A DNA stretch of 56,817 nucleotides, taken from a bacterium. Its GTDB lineage: Bacteria > RBG-13-66-14. A program made the translations under genes and the position numbers. Positions 43,673 through 51,844 of the stretch are shown here, piece by piece. The DNA is taken from the NCBI GenBank assembly GCA_035528375.1, contig DATKYS010000113.1, positions 1 through 56,817 on the forward strand, read 5' to 3'. The notes beneath the pieces are model-generated. The model was not told where the DNA came from. It searched no databases and saw only the letters and a program-made list of their open reading frames with translations. The first letter of the stretch is position 1; each line of letters opens with the position of its first letter.

Positions 43673-44110
43673 CTAAAGCGACCCGTCCTTCAACCAACCG
43701 GGCAGCCTGCCGGCCTCGGCGAGAATACGCACCAGCCGGGGCAGGCTCTCGAACTGCCTCATGCACAGGTCGTACTCCTCCCGCGTGATGCCGGCGGTGG
43801 CGGGGTAAGGGAAGACCAGCATCCCCTCGCGCGTGGCGAAGAGAGGCCGCACCTTGTCGCACGGAAAATCACCGCAGAGGGCGCAGCTTTCCACGCCCCG
43901 CTCGACGGCGCAGGGACGGGCCTTGCAGTTCTTGTCGGCCAGGCGGCCGTCGGCGCGGCACCCGTCGCAGCGGACGTTCTCGGCGGTGTAGTTCTGGTGG
44001 CCGAAATATTTGCGCCAGCCGTCAACCAGCCTCTGCCGGACGGCGGGGTCGTCGGACCGGGCCGCGCACGACCCGCAGTTGTAGCCGCAGTAACCTATCT
44101 GCTCGTCCAC
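43673..44110 (-). CDS. DUF3795 Cys-rich protein
   Basis: A 145-residue protein with the N-terminal Cys-x3-Cys-x2-Cys of the DUF3795 family (IGYCGYNCGSC), then CDGCRADG and SCALCGDFPCDKV. It probably binds iron-sulfur or zinc; the role is unknown. The GTG at 44110 is the likely start, as GGAGGAGG lies just upstream and the family begins here; the frame is open further upstream without support. Confidence 0.8.
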   Translation of the reverse strand: MDEQIGYCGYNCGSCAARSDDPAVRQRLVDGWRKYFGHQNYTAENVRCDGCRADGRLADKNCKARPCAVERGVESCALCGDFPCDKVRPLFATREGMLVFPYPATAGITREEYDLCMRQFESLPRLVRILAEAGRLPGWLKDGSL

Positions 44111-44153
44111 GGGCCTCCTCCTCAACGTGTGGTCAAGTATACCACGGCGGTTT

Positions 44154-45149
44154 TCATCGGGCCAGGGCGTCCCCGGAGACGAGGTGCCTCGCCCCCGTAG
44201 GCCAGCCTTCACGCACCCCGCACTCGATCTCCGCCGCGAGCCATTTCGGGTAGAGGGGAAGGCCGCGCAACTCCTCCAGGGTCCGCCAATAATGCCGGAT
44301 GCTCTCCTCGAATTCCCCGGAGCGCTCGATGTGCGGGCCGGGGTCGAACTCCCCGCCCACGACGCGGCACAGCCAGTAGAAACCGAGTTCGTGAAGGCCC
44401 GTAGATTGCATCTCCGGCGCCCGGACCGGGTCGGTGAAGAAGTTGTCGTTGACGAAGAGGAGGCGCTGCGGCTCGACGATTAAACCCGTCTCCTCCGCCA
44501 GCTCGCGGGCCACCGCCTCGGGGATCAGCTCGTCGGGCTCCACGGCGCCGCCGGGCAGGGACCAATCGCGGCCGTAAAAGGTCGCCAGGACCTTCCCATC
44601 CTCCACCACCACACCCACTCCCCGGGATCGAATCCCGCCCTCCGGTCGGGGCAGTGTACCGGTGACGCAATCCCACAGCGTGTTCTCGGTGGCCGGCAGG
44701 CGCAGATAACGGCCGGGCGCGTCCCGGCCCCAATCCGCGATCAACGTATCGCCCAAGCCAACGGGGTAGAGGGCGATGTCGGGAAGGGTGCGCCGGTCGC
44801 GGAAACGGACCTCGGTCATAATGCGCGCCTCGGGAGCCTCGGGGGAGGCGAAACCCAGCTTCGGCTCGCCTTCGATTTCGGCGTGGAAGTAGAGGCCGAC
44901 GAGGTGCATCGGCCGGGCGTCGTAGGGGTCGGCGAAGAAGGTTTCCGCGACGTAGGCCAGGGGGCCGACTTCGGAGCTGCAGCCGGTTTCCTCGGCGAGC
45001 TCCCGCGCGAGGGCCCGCTCGGCGGTCTCGCCTGGACGCTGCTCCCCGCCGGGAAGGCTGTAAAAACGCCCCCCGTTCAGCTCATAGCCGGTGACGAGGA
45101 GCCCGTCGCCGCGGGCGATGATGCCCGCCACCCGGTGGCGGATTTTCAT
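44154..45149 (-). CDS. Protein of two tandem Nudix hydrolase domains
   Basis: A 331-residue protein with two complete Nudix boxes. The first is at about residues 34-57 (GGEQRPGETAERALARELAE then ETG), the second near 203-226 (GGAVEPDELIPEAVARELAE then ETG). Both keep the G-x5-E-x7-R-E-U-x-E-E-x-G-U pattern, so both may be active on a nucleoside diphosphate linked to some group. Double-Nudix proteins are uncommon. The ATG at 45149 begins the domain; an in-frame GTG at 45200 is possible, and neither has a strong Shine-Dalgarno. Substrate unknown. Confidence 0.83.
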   Translation of the reverse strand: MKIRHRVAGIIARGDGLLVTGYELNGGRFYSLPGGEQRPGETAERALARELAEETGCSSEVGPLAYVAETFFADPYDARPMHLVGLYFHAEIEGEPKLGFASPEAPEARIMTEVRFRDRRTLPDIALYPVGLGDTLIADWGRDAPGRYLRLPATENTLWDCVTGTLPRPEGGIRSRGVGVVVEDGKVLATFYGRDWSLPGGAVEPDELIPEAVARELAEETGLIVEPQRLLFVNDNFFTDPVRAPEMQSTGLHELGFYWLCRVVGGEFDPGPHIERSGEFEESIRHYWRTLEELRGLPLYPKWLAAEIECGVREGWPTGARHLVSGDALAR

Positions 45150-45224
45150 CGGTCCGGGCCGGCAGGGAACGTTGAAGGCGGAACTAGGATTGTACTTCAC
45201 GAATCGAGACCTGTTAATAACTCG

Positions 45225-45248
45225 AAAACCGAGCGAAGCGAGCTATGC
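45225..45248 (+). repeat. R1 repeat, truncated copy upstream of the Nudix gene
   Basis: AAAACCGAGCGAAGCGAGCT then ATGC; the CCCCGGCGAA half is missing. Confidence 0.8.
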
Positions 45249-45274
45249 GTGGTAAAACGCACGAATTGGAGATG

Positions 45275-45770
45275 AGGTAGGCGCTGGCACGTGTTTTTGC
45301 TACAAGACAACGCAGGAATATTCAAGAGGTAACGAGCTAAGCAAAAACCGTGACAGCGCCGGTGCAAAGCTAAAACCTACCTTTTAAAAGGTCTCCTAAC
45401 ATGAACGGCTGGTTTCGAGCCGTCCCGCCACGGCAGCAATTTCTCTAAGCTGCCTTGCCCCTGGTTGAGGAGGCGATACGGCGGACTGCAGGAGGTCGAA
45501 TATGTGATGCGACACAATAAGTTGTAAGGCGACTCCGCGGGATGACCCCTCCGCGGGCCGCAAAAAAATTGCGCCGATGGTCATTGTAAATTGCAGGCGT
45601 TGGAGTGAGTCGTTCACCCAAATATCGAAAGAGACGCCGCATCAACATACACCTAAACTTGCAATGAAGGCATCAAGTCTCCTACTAATACGGAGAGCTA
45701 AAAGCTCCCCGGCGACCTATTACCGGCACGGGATAAACCCGTCCGGGGATAATCACAGAAAGAGTATGGA
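45275..45770 (-). ncRNA. Candidate structured non-coding RNA
   Basis: The strand is inferred from the promoter-like TTGACG-17-CATACT at 45763-45791 on the minus strand. The transcript would run about 500 bases toward the Nudix gene and end in or beyond the large nested stem at 45275-45382. It could be an independent RNA or a long structured leader of the Nudix gene. Confidence 0.35.
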
Positions 45771-45791
45771 TTACTGATGTGTTCGCGTCAA
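45763..45791 (-). promoter_or_regulatory. Candidate promoter for the structured non-coding region
   Basis: On the minus strand TTGACG (45786-45791), a 17-bp spacer and CATACT (45763-45768). Confidence 0.4.
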
Positions 45792-45806
45792 GTCCTAAGT
45801 CAGTTG

Positions 45807-46637
45807 CTACTCCGGCCTGTGCGCGAGGAAGGCCCGGGCGCCGGACCCCTCGCCGTACGGGCGGACCTCGACCCCGGTGAAGCCCGCCTCCTCCATGAGG
45901 GCGGTCAGCCCCTCCGCGGTGAAGTGGTGCAGGTGGTGGTCTTTCGACCCGCGCAGGAGCCGTTTGAACGACCGCAGGGGATGCCGGAGCGCGGAGCCCA
46001 GACGTTTCCCGAAGGGCCTCCGGAGCGTTCTCTCCTCACCCGAAAGCCCCGTGCAGTGCAGGATGACCAGCGCGCGTCCGCCCGGCTTCAGGCAGCGGCG
46101 CCCCTCGACGAGCACCCGCCGGGGGTCCAGGGCGTGGTCCAGCGTCGCGGCGCAGACGAATTCGTCGAAAACCGCGTCCCGGTAAGGCAGTTCCTCGCCG
46201 AAGCCGGCCACGAAGGTCATCGGACGTTCCAGCGCCCCGCCGTACAGCTCCCGGTAGACGGGCGGGGGTCCGGTGAGGAAACGCTCCAGGGCGGGGTCGT
46301 GGACGACGAAAAGGGAATCGCCGCCCGCGCTCCACCACATCCGCAAGAGCCCCCAGCCGCCGCCCACGTCCAGGACGTCCCCCTTCAGAGGCCCCCGGTG
46401 ATCGAAGAGCTCGGCCAGGCGGGCGATACTCTCGGCGACGTACTCCCGGTTCACCCCGGCCTGCTCCCGGGTCCAGTCGAGGAACTCGCCCTGAAAGGAG
46501 CCCCAGCGCCGCCATAGGTCGTCGTCCACCTCGGGCAGCCGGTCGTCCAGCAGGCGGACGAGTGTCGGCGCCCGGGACAGGTCGTAGCGCGGCACCTCTT
46601 CATCCCGGAACAGCGAAATCACCGATCGGTCACTCAC
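45807..46637 (-). CDS. Class I SAM-dependent methyltransferase (type 11)
   Basis: A 276-residue methyltransferase with the SAM-binding motif I VLDVGGGWGLLR, motif II region EELPYRDAVFDEFVCAATLD and post-motif LKPGGRALVILHC. The substrate cannot be told from sequence. The GTG at 46637 follows GGAGGCCGCCC and overlaps the stop of the upstream transglycosylase gene by eight bases, so the two are coupled. That hints at an envelope-related role. Confidence 0.82.
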   Translation of the reverse strand: MSDRSVISLFRDEEVPRYDLSRAPTLVRLLDDRLPEVDDDLWRRWGSFQGEFLDWTREQAGVNREYVAESIARLAELFDHRGPLKGDVLDVGGGWGLLRMWWSAGGDSLFVVHDPALERFLTGPPPVYRELYGGALERPMTFVAGFGEELPYRDAVFDEFVCAATLDHALDPRRVLVEGRRCLKPGGRALVILHCTGLSGEERTLRRPFGKRLGSALRHPLRSFKRLLRGSKDHHLHHFTAEGLTALMEEAGFTGVEVRPYGEGSGARAFLAHRPE

Positions 46638-49494
46638 GGGCGGCCTCCTCCTCAATCACGGCCCCCTCGCCCACGAAGGCCTCTTCCTCCAACTGCTCGG
46701 CATCACCGGAAATCTCAGCCTCTTCGGCCAGCTCGGCCCGCGTGACGCCCCGGGAGGCCAGCATATCGAACGCCCGCTCGCGGAAAATATACTCGCCGGA
46801 CTTCCAGAACAGAGGGACGTTGCGCTCCATGCCGCCGACGTAACCGATGACCTCTTTCTCGAGCTTCATGAGCGCCGCCCGGGCCCAGTCGCCGCCCGCG
46901 CCCCGGTTTATCCAGAACGGCCCCAGCATCCGGAATATCTGGTACAGCCGCTCCTCGCCGCCCGGGTAGCTCTCGCAGGGGAAGTGGTACTCCCCGGCGA
47001 TGTACCGGCGGAGGTCGTAGGCGAAACGGATGAGGAAAGGCTCTATGTCCCCGCCGCAGGGGCCGAAGAAGTAGTCCAGCCCCGGCAGACCGGGGTAATC
47101 CATGTCGAACTCCGGTGGACCGCTCCACGGGAAATCGGCGGGCACCGGTGTTTCTTCGGGCTCCAGGATAATCTCGCCCTCCTCGGTCACCCCCTCCACC
47201 GCGAGCTCCTCCTCGATGCGCCCGACGGCCTCGGCCGCGGCGAGCTGCTGCCTGTAGTACGCCGCCTCGTTCACCCCCGAGGGCGGCGGCGGAATCGTCG
47301 AGTAAACGTCGCGCAGGATGACCTTGACCCCGTAGGGGCCCGCGTTGTACATCGCCCCGGCCAGCTTCAGCCGCAGGAGACTGGCCCACTCGGTGGTGAA
47401 ATCGAAGCAACCGCCGGGAAGGAGGTTGTCCTGAAAACGGGGGTCGAAACCCCAGCGGCTCTGCTCGGCCAACAGCCCCTTCAGGTAGCTGATGCCCACC
47501 TGGAGGTTCAAATCGGCGATGTATCGCAGGTCGTAGCGCGTTTCCTGGGGCAGGGTGCCGAAGGGTACCCTTCGCCTGACGCCGGCGTCATCGTACTCCA
47601 GGAGGTAATTCCCCCCTTTGACAACGGCGCCGGTGAGCTGCATGTACCCCGTGGCCGAGCCGTGGCCGTAGGCGGCGCGGTAGCTGCGTCCCGAGCCCAG
47701 CACGTGCATCAGGCCGCACTCCTGGTAGCTCACCGCCAGGCAGAAGGCGCGGAAGGCCTCGTCTGAGATGTCGTAGCGCTTGGTGTAATCCAACCCGGCC
47801 GCGCGGTCATCCGGGGAGAAGAAACCGGGGTGGGGCCGACCGTCGGGACGCTCGGAATTTATCCTGGCGCAGATGTCCACGAACCGGTGCCACAGGCTGC
47901 GGGACGGGTTGTCCGCGTCGTAGGTCGGGATGTTGTCGAAGTCGGCCAGGGTCCACCTTCCGGGGAGACCGGGCAGCTCGAACCGGATGCTCTGGAGCCG
48001 GGCGAAGGTCTCCGGGCCGACGACGCGGGCGAGATACGCCCGGGGCACCGCCCCCCCCTCCCGACCTCCCCCCAGGTTCGAGTAACGGGCCAGGAAGGAC
48101 TCCTCGGTTGGCGCCGGATAGGGGAACCGCTCCCGGAAGGCGGCGAGCAGACGGACCAGCTCGGCGTCGAAGCGGCCGGAGGAATCACGGCAGGAATCGA
48201 ACTGCGCGCCGTCTATCTCGGCGGCGGTGGTGAGCGCCAGGTTGAGCTGACGCTTCAGGTAGGCCAGAACCGGGCTGTCATACCCTACCGCGTCGGTCAC
48301 GCCGGGCTGGTAGTAGAGGCAGGGGAAATCCTCGCGCACGAGGACGATTCGCGCCGGGCCAAGCGTCGGCGTGAGGGCGCGAGGGGTCTTGTGGCCGAAG
48401 AGGGGACGACCATCGGCGTCGGTGAGGGCGACCAGGACGAACGGCTCGCCGTCGGGGCCGTCGGGAGAGTACGGACCAGGCAGGACCGCAAGGTGCGCCA
48501 AACGCGATTCATCGTTCCAGTCGCAGGTGCTGAAACGGCCGTCAGGCGACTCCACCACAAGCTCGACCACGTAATCCCCGTAGGGAACCGGTTGCCCCCG
48601 GAACTCACCCTGGTTGGCCACGCCGTTCCACCGGAAGACGTTCACCGCGAGGCGTCCCAGGCGGTGCCGGTCCCCGTAATCGCTCACCGGCGCGTCGGTG
48701 TCGGCGGAGAAGACCAGGTTTAACCTACGGCTCGGCCTACGCTCGCGGGAAGGCGAAAGACGCCAGACGTTCAACGTGACCCGGTCGGAGGGATCGGGGA
48801 TGGGGTCCAGGTGGTATCGGATGGGGTGGTCGGGGCCGTCGGAAGGAGTAGGGATGCAGCGGAGGTCGGCCTCGCGCACGTTGGCCACCAGGTAGCCGGA
48901 GTTGTCCCAGTACGGGATGGTGTTCTCGGCGAACCCCCTGTTCCAGGTGTCGTATACGCTGGCCGTGAGCGGTTTTCCCTCGCCGGCCACGTAGAAGGTG
49001 TAGCGGTGGTTCTCCAGGTCGAGCCGCTGGGCGCGCAATAGACGACCGCCCAGGACCACCGAGGGCCGCAGGGAGTCGAACTCGCCCGACACGCTGGCGA
49101 ACTGGGCGTCGGCCAGGCCACCGAACCGGAAGCGGTAAACCCCGCTCACCGTGATTTTAAAAAGCCGGCCCTGGGCCAGCGGCATGGAGGTTTGGACGAC
49201 CTCCCCCGAGGACGGGATGGCGAGCTCGAAGGCGTCGAAGGAGGGAACGGGGATGAGGAAGAGGACGACCGCCACGAAAAGACCGAGGAGCAGGAAGCCT
49301 TTGTCCACCTTGAACTCGGTACGCTCCCGCCTCCACTCGGCGGCCAGGAAGCGACCGAGGCGGTGGTAAGCGGCCCCGAGAGCGCGGCGGAAGCGGCGAA
49401 AAATACCGGGCTTTTTGCCGGAGCTTAACTCGCTTCGCTTCGTTTCGGGCGCCGGTTCCGTCGCGGAGGGCTGTTCGTGAAAGGCCGATTCCAT
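46630..49494 (-). CDS. Large membrane-anchored lytic transglycosylase-like protein
   Basis: A 954-residue protein. The N-terminal cytoplasmic part (1-65) is basic and includes KRSELSSGKKPG, encoded by an R1 copy. One transmembrane segment lies at about 66-82. A long beta-rich ectodomain follows, with an R2 insertion at about residues 249-260. A lysozyme-like SLT domain occupies about 580-720: SYQECGLMHVL (Glu592 as catalytic acid), GYMQLTG, NLQVGISYLKGLL, AGAMYNAGPYG. The C-terminal 230 residues are acidic. It probably cleaves peptidoglycan glycan strands, but the family and partner are unclear. The ectodomain is not one I recognise. Confidence 0.75.
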   Translation of the reverse strand: MESAFHEQPSATEPAPETKRSELSSGKKPGIFRRFRRALGAAYHRLGRFLAAEWRRERTEFKVDKGFLLLGLFVAVVLFLIPVPSFDAFELAIPSSGEVVQTSMPLAQGRLFKITVSGVYRFRFGGLADAQFASVSGEFDSLRPSVVLGGRLLRAQRLDLENHRYTFYVAGEGKPLTASVYDTWNRGFAENTIPYWDNSGYLVANVREADLRCIPTPSDGPDHPIRYHLDPIPDPSDRVTLNVWRLSPSRERRPSRRLNLVFSADTDAPVSDYGDRHRLGRLAVNVFRWNGVANQGEFRGQPVPYGDYVVELVVESPDGRFSTCDWNDESRLAHLAVLPGPYSPDGPDGEPFVLVALTDADGRPLFGHKTPRALTPTLGPARIVLVREDFPCLYYQPGVTDAVGYDSPVLAYLKRQLNLALTTAAEIDGAQFDSCRDSSGRFDAELVRLLAAFRERFPYPAPTEESFLARYSNLGGGREGGAVPRAYLARVVGPETFARLQSIRFELPGLPGRWTLADFDNIPTYDADNPSRSLWHRFVDICARINSERPDGRPHPGFFSPDDRAAGLDYTKRYDISDEAFRAFCLAVSYQECGLMHVLGSGRSYRAAYGHGSATGYMQLTGAVVKGGNYLLEYDDAGVRRRVPFGTLPQETRYDLRYIADLNLQVGISYLKGLLAEQSRWGFDPRFQDNLLPGGCFDFTTEWASLLRLKLAGAMYNAGPYGVKVILRDVYSTIPPPPSGVNEAAYYRQQLAAAEAVGRIEEELAVEGVTEEGEIILEPEETPVPADFPWSGPPEFDMDYPGLPGLDYFFGPCGGDIEPFLIRFAYDLRRYIAGEYHFPCESYPGGEERLYQIFRMLGPFWINRGAGGDWARAALMKLEKEVIGYVGGMERNVPLFWKSGEYIFRERAFDMLASRGVTRAELAEEAEISGDAEQLEEEAFVGEGAVIEEEAARE
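48716..48750 (-). repeat. R2 repeat inside the transglycosylase gene
   Basis: Plus-strand text AGGTTTAACCTACGGCTCGG followed by CCTACGCTC. The gene reads it as RERRPSRRLNL. Same frame as both copies in the phosphatase gene. Confidence 0.9.
49415..49445 (-). repeat. R1 repeat inside the transglycosylase N-terminus
   Basis: One copy in minus orientation (TTGCCGGAGCTTAACTCGCT then TCGCTTCGTTT), read as KRSELSSGK. Confidence 0.88.
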
Positions 49495-49509
49495 TAAAAC
49501 ACTCTGAGC

Positions 49510-50793
49510 CTACCCGTCCACCGTTTCCCCGGAGGCGATCTCGCGGTCGTGGAAGGCCCTGGGGTCGGTGACGTCGGGGAACACGCAGGCGTTGCGCCCG
49601 ATGGAGGTGCCGCGCGGAATCACGGCGTTCTTTCCGATGACCGCCATCCCGGAGTTGTAGATCGAGGGGAAGCGCTGGTTGTAGGTGAAGTCGTCGCCGG
49701 TGCCCACCAGGCTCTCGGCCCCCACGATGACCTCCTTGTCGAGGATGGCGTGGTCCACCTGGACCCCCTCCTCGATGACCGTCCCGGAGAAGACTATCGA
49801 GTCGCGCACCACCGCTCCGGAGCCTATCTCGACGTAGGGTGAAAGGATGCTCCGGGCGACCAGTCCGTCCACCACGCACCCGTTGGACACCAGGCTTTCG
49901 GTAACCTGAGCCCCCCGGCCCAGCTTCACCGCCGGGGCCTCCGCCGAGCGGGTGTGCACCCTCGATTTTTCATCGTAGAGGTCGAACTCGGGGACGGGCG
50001 CGATGAGGTCCATGTTGGCCTGCCAGTAGCTTTCTATCGTCCCCACGTCGCGCCAGTATTTCTCCCGGAACAAAAACGCGCGGAAGGGTATGCTCCGCGT
50101 AACTTGAAGTTCGACGCAGCGCGGCAGCACGTCGCGACCGAAATCGTGCTCCGAGTCGTCCCTTCCCGCATCCTCCACGAGAAGCTCCTCCAGGAGGGCG
50201 GTGTCGAACACGTAGATGCCCATGTTGGCCAGGTTGGACGGCGGGTCGGGCACCTTCTCTAAAAAGCTCACGACGTTCCCCGAAGCGTCTGTCTCGATGA
50301 CGCCGTAGCGCGGGGCGTCCTCCCGGGGAACCTCCATGGCCGCCATCGTCACCCCGGAGCCGGACTCCACGTGCTCTTTTATCATGCGAGAGTAGTCCAT
50401 CCTGTACACGTGGTCGCCGGAAAGGATGAGAACCAACTCCGGCTTGACGGAGCGGATGAAGGGGAGATTCGTGTACACGGCGTCCGCCGTGCCGCGGTAC
50501 CACCCGCCGAGCCCACCGCCCGGGTGTGGGTGCAGAAGTACGAGTCCGCCATCAAATCGCTTCAGGTCCCAGGGCGCCCCGCGACCGAGGTGGGACTGCA
50601 GGGAGTGGGGACGGTACTGGGTCAGGACGCAGACGTTGTAAATGAGCGAGTTGACGCAGTTGGAGAGGGTGAAGTCTATGATGCGGTACTTGCCGCCGAA
50701 AGGCACCGCCGGTTTGGTGCGCTTGGCGGTCAGGACCCCCAACCGGTTGCCCCTGCCGCCCGCCAGTATCACCGCCAGCGTTCTAAGTGCCAT
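49510..50793 (-). CDS. glgC: Glucose-1-phosphate adenylyltransferase
   Basis: A 427-residue ADP-glucose pyrophosphorylase for glycogen synthesis. The N-terminal nucleotidyltransferase motif is VILAGGRGNRLGVLTAKRTK, with KPAVPFGGKYRIIDFTLSN, GTADAVYTN and ILSGDHVYRMDY; the C-terminal half is a left-handed beta-helix with hexapeptide repeats. The ATG at 50793 overlaps the phosphatase stop by 11 bases, so the two are coupled. glgA and glgB are not in the window. Confidence 0.94.
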   Translation of the reverse strand: MALRTLAVILAGGRGNRLGVLTAKRTKPAVPFGGKYRIIDFTLSNCVNSLIYNVCVLTQYRPHSLQSHLGRGAPWDLKRFDGGLVLLHPHPGGGLGGWYRGTADAVYTNLPFIRSVKPELVLILSGDHVYRMDYSRMIKEHVESGSGVTMAAMEVPREDAPRYGVIETDASGNVVSFLEKVPDPPSNLANMGIYVFDTALLEELLVEDAGRDDSEHDFGRDVLPRCVELQVTRSIPFRAFLFREKYWRDVGTIESYWQANMDLIAPVPEFDLYDEKSRVHTRSAEAPAVKLGRGAQVTESLVSNGCVVDGLVARSILSPYVEIGSGAVVRDSIVFSGTVIEEGVQVDHAILDKEVIVGAESLVGTGDDFTYNQRFPSIYNSGMAVIGKNAVIPRGTSIGRNACVFPDVTDPRAFHDREIASGETVDG

Positions 50794-51844
50794 GTCCGAA
50801 ACCCTTCGAGGGTAAGGTGGCCGGTTTATCGCCTCCGAGGGCGACAGCCGCCCCGTGCTTCAGGTCGTAATCCGATACCAGGAGGTTTAACCTACGGCCC
50901 GGCCTACGCCCGTCGTCGCCCAGGTGCGCCAGGAGCGTCTCGAGGACCAGGGCCCCGGCGACGATAATCTCCGCGCGTCGCTCGTCGGTCGGCAGCAGCC
51001 GCTTACGTTCGGCGAGGGGAACACCCGCCAGGCGTTCGATGAGCGCCGCCAGGTCGCCCCGGCTCAACGGCGTGCCCTGGATGACCAGGGGCAGATACTC
51101 ATTCAAGCCCAGGTGCAGCGCCGCCAGGGCGGTCGCCGTGCCGCCGGAAGCGACGACGGGTAAATCGTGGGTATCCATAGGCAACCGGCTGAACACGGCC
51201 CGGACACCATCCCTGAGCTCCCCCATCTCCCCGGGCGCGGGAGGGTCGGTGTGGAAATGACGGCCGGTGAGGTTTATCGCCCCCAGGGGGAAGGATCGGG
51301 TGAATAGGTTTAACCTACGGCTCGGCCTGCGCTCCCGACCGCCTTTTGGGGGCAAGGGGTTTAAACCCCTCGTCTCCTCACATCCCCACCAGGAAAACTC
51401 CGTGGATCCGCCCCCCACGTCCACGGCCAGATACACCCGCCCGTCCAGGTCCAGACAGCGTAGCCCTTCGTCCACCCCCACCCGTGTCAGCCAGGCCTCG
51501 TCGGGACCGGAGAGGAGCGTGAGCTCCACGCCCCAGCGGGATTTCAGCGCGTCCGCCAGAGTCTCGACGCCGGGCAGCTCGCGGGCGAAGTGGGTGGCGA
51601 CGGCCAGGGTGCGGTTTACTCCCAGCTCACGCCCGCGTGCGATCGCCTCCCGTGTGGCCGCCAGCGTGTTTTCGACGGCCTCCATCGAAACACGGCCGTC
51701 CTCCCCCGGCCTGCCGAGCCCGGTCGAGCGCCCGCCGCTCTCCACGGGCCCCAACGGCGCGTCCGTCCCCCGCGAGTCCACCCGGTCCACCACGAGCCAG
51801 CGCAGGGAGTTGGAGCCGTAATCCAGAACGAGGATGCGGCTCAT
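50783..51844 (-). CDS. Ppx/GppA-family phosphatase carrying three repeat insertions
   Basis: A 353-residue protein of the exopolyphosphatase / pppGpp phosphatase family, with the actin-like fold. LVLDYGSNSLRWLVVD is phosphate-1 and AVDVGGGSTEFSW is phosphate-2; RSFPLGAINLT and SDYDLKHG are further family marks. Between phosphate-2 and RSFPLG about 27 residues come from R3 (ETRGLNPLPPKGG) and R2 (RERRPSRRLNL), and DDGRRPGRRLNL near the C-terminus is another R2 copy. The start ATG at 51844 overlaps the PfkB gene stop by four bases. Which substrate it uses cannot be told. Confidence 0.85.
   Translation of the reverse strand: MSRILVLDYGSNSLRWLVVDRVDSRGTDAPLGPVESGGRSTGLGRPGEDGRVSMEAVENTLAATREAIARGRELGVNRTLAVATHFARELPGVETLADALKSRWGVELTLLSGPDEAWLTRVGVDEGLRCLDLDGRVYLAVDVGGGSTEFSWWGCEETRGLNPLPPKGGRERRPSRRLNLFTRSFPLGAINLTGRHFHTDPPAPGEMGELRDGVRAVFSRLPMDTHDLPVVASGGTATALAALHLGLNEYLPLVIQGTPLSRGDLAALIERLAGVPLAERKRLLPTDERRAEIIVAGALVLETLLAHLGDDGRRPGRRLNLLVSDYDLKHGAAVALGGDKPATLPSKGFGHGT
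50883..50911 (-). repeat. R2 repeat, C-terminal copy in the phosphatase gene
   Basis: AGGTTTAACCTACGGCCCGG then CCTACGCCC; read as RRPGRRLNL. Confidence 0.88.
51306..51340 (-). repeat. R2 repeat, central copy in the phosphatase gene
   Basis: AGGTTTAACCTACGGCTCGG then CCTGCGCTCCCGACC; read as RERRPSRRLNL. R3 follows twelve bases later. Confidence 0.9.
51352..51374. repeat. Palindromic repeat R3 in the phosphatase gene
   Basis: CAAGGGGTTTAAACCCCTCG is palindromic around TTTAAA and is the counterpart of 28443-28463. The gene reads ETRGLNPLP from it; a comparable peptide is possible from the copy at 6025. Confidence 0.8.

Larger units (their letters stand above)
45150..45806. other. 650-base non-coding region with RNA-like secondary structure
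   Basis: No convincing gene lies here. From 45275 to 45382 a nested stem can be drawn: AGGTA/TACCT, GGCGCTG/CAGCGCC, GTTTTTGCT/AGCAAAAAC. Further hairpins are CGGCT/AGCCG (45406-45422), GGCAGC/GCTGCC, GAGCT/AGCTC (45695-45707) and CCCCGG/CCGGGG (45707-45748) enclosing ACGGG/CCCGT. A minus-strand promoter at 45763-45791 could transcribe it. I could not match tmRNA, RNase P RNA, 4.5S RNA or a known riboswitch. Confidence 0.5.

Noticed and set aside
45275-45770. tmRNA, RNase P RNA, 4.5S RNA or cobalamin riboswitch in the non-coding region
   Set aside because: I looked for the T-arm and tag of tmRNA, the GAGGAAAGTCC of RNase P, the GGAAGGAAGCA of SRP RNA, and the B12 box. GCCGGTGCAAAG and GTCCCGCCA resemble B12 elements, but their order and surroundings do not fit.
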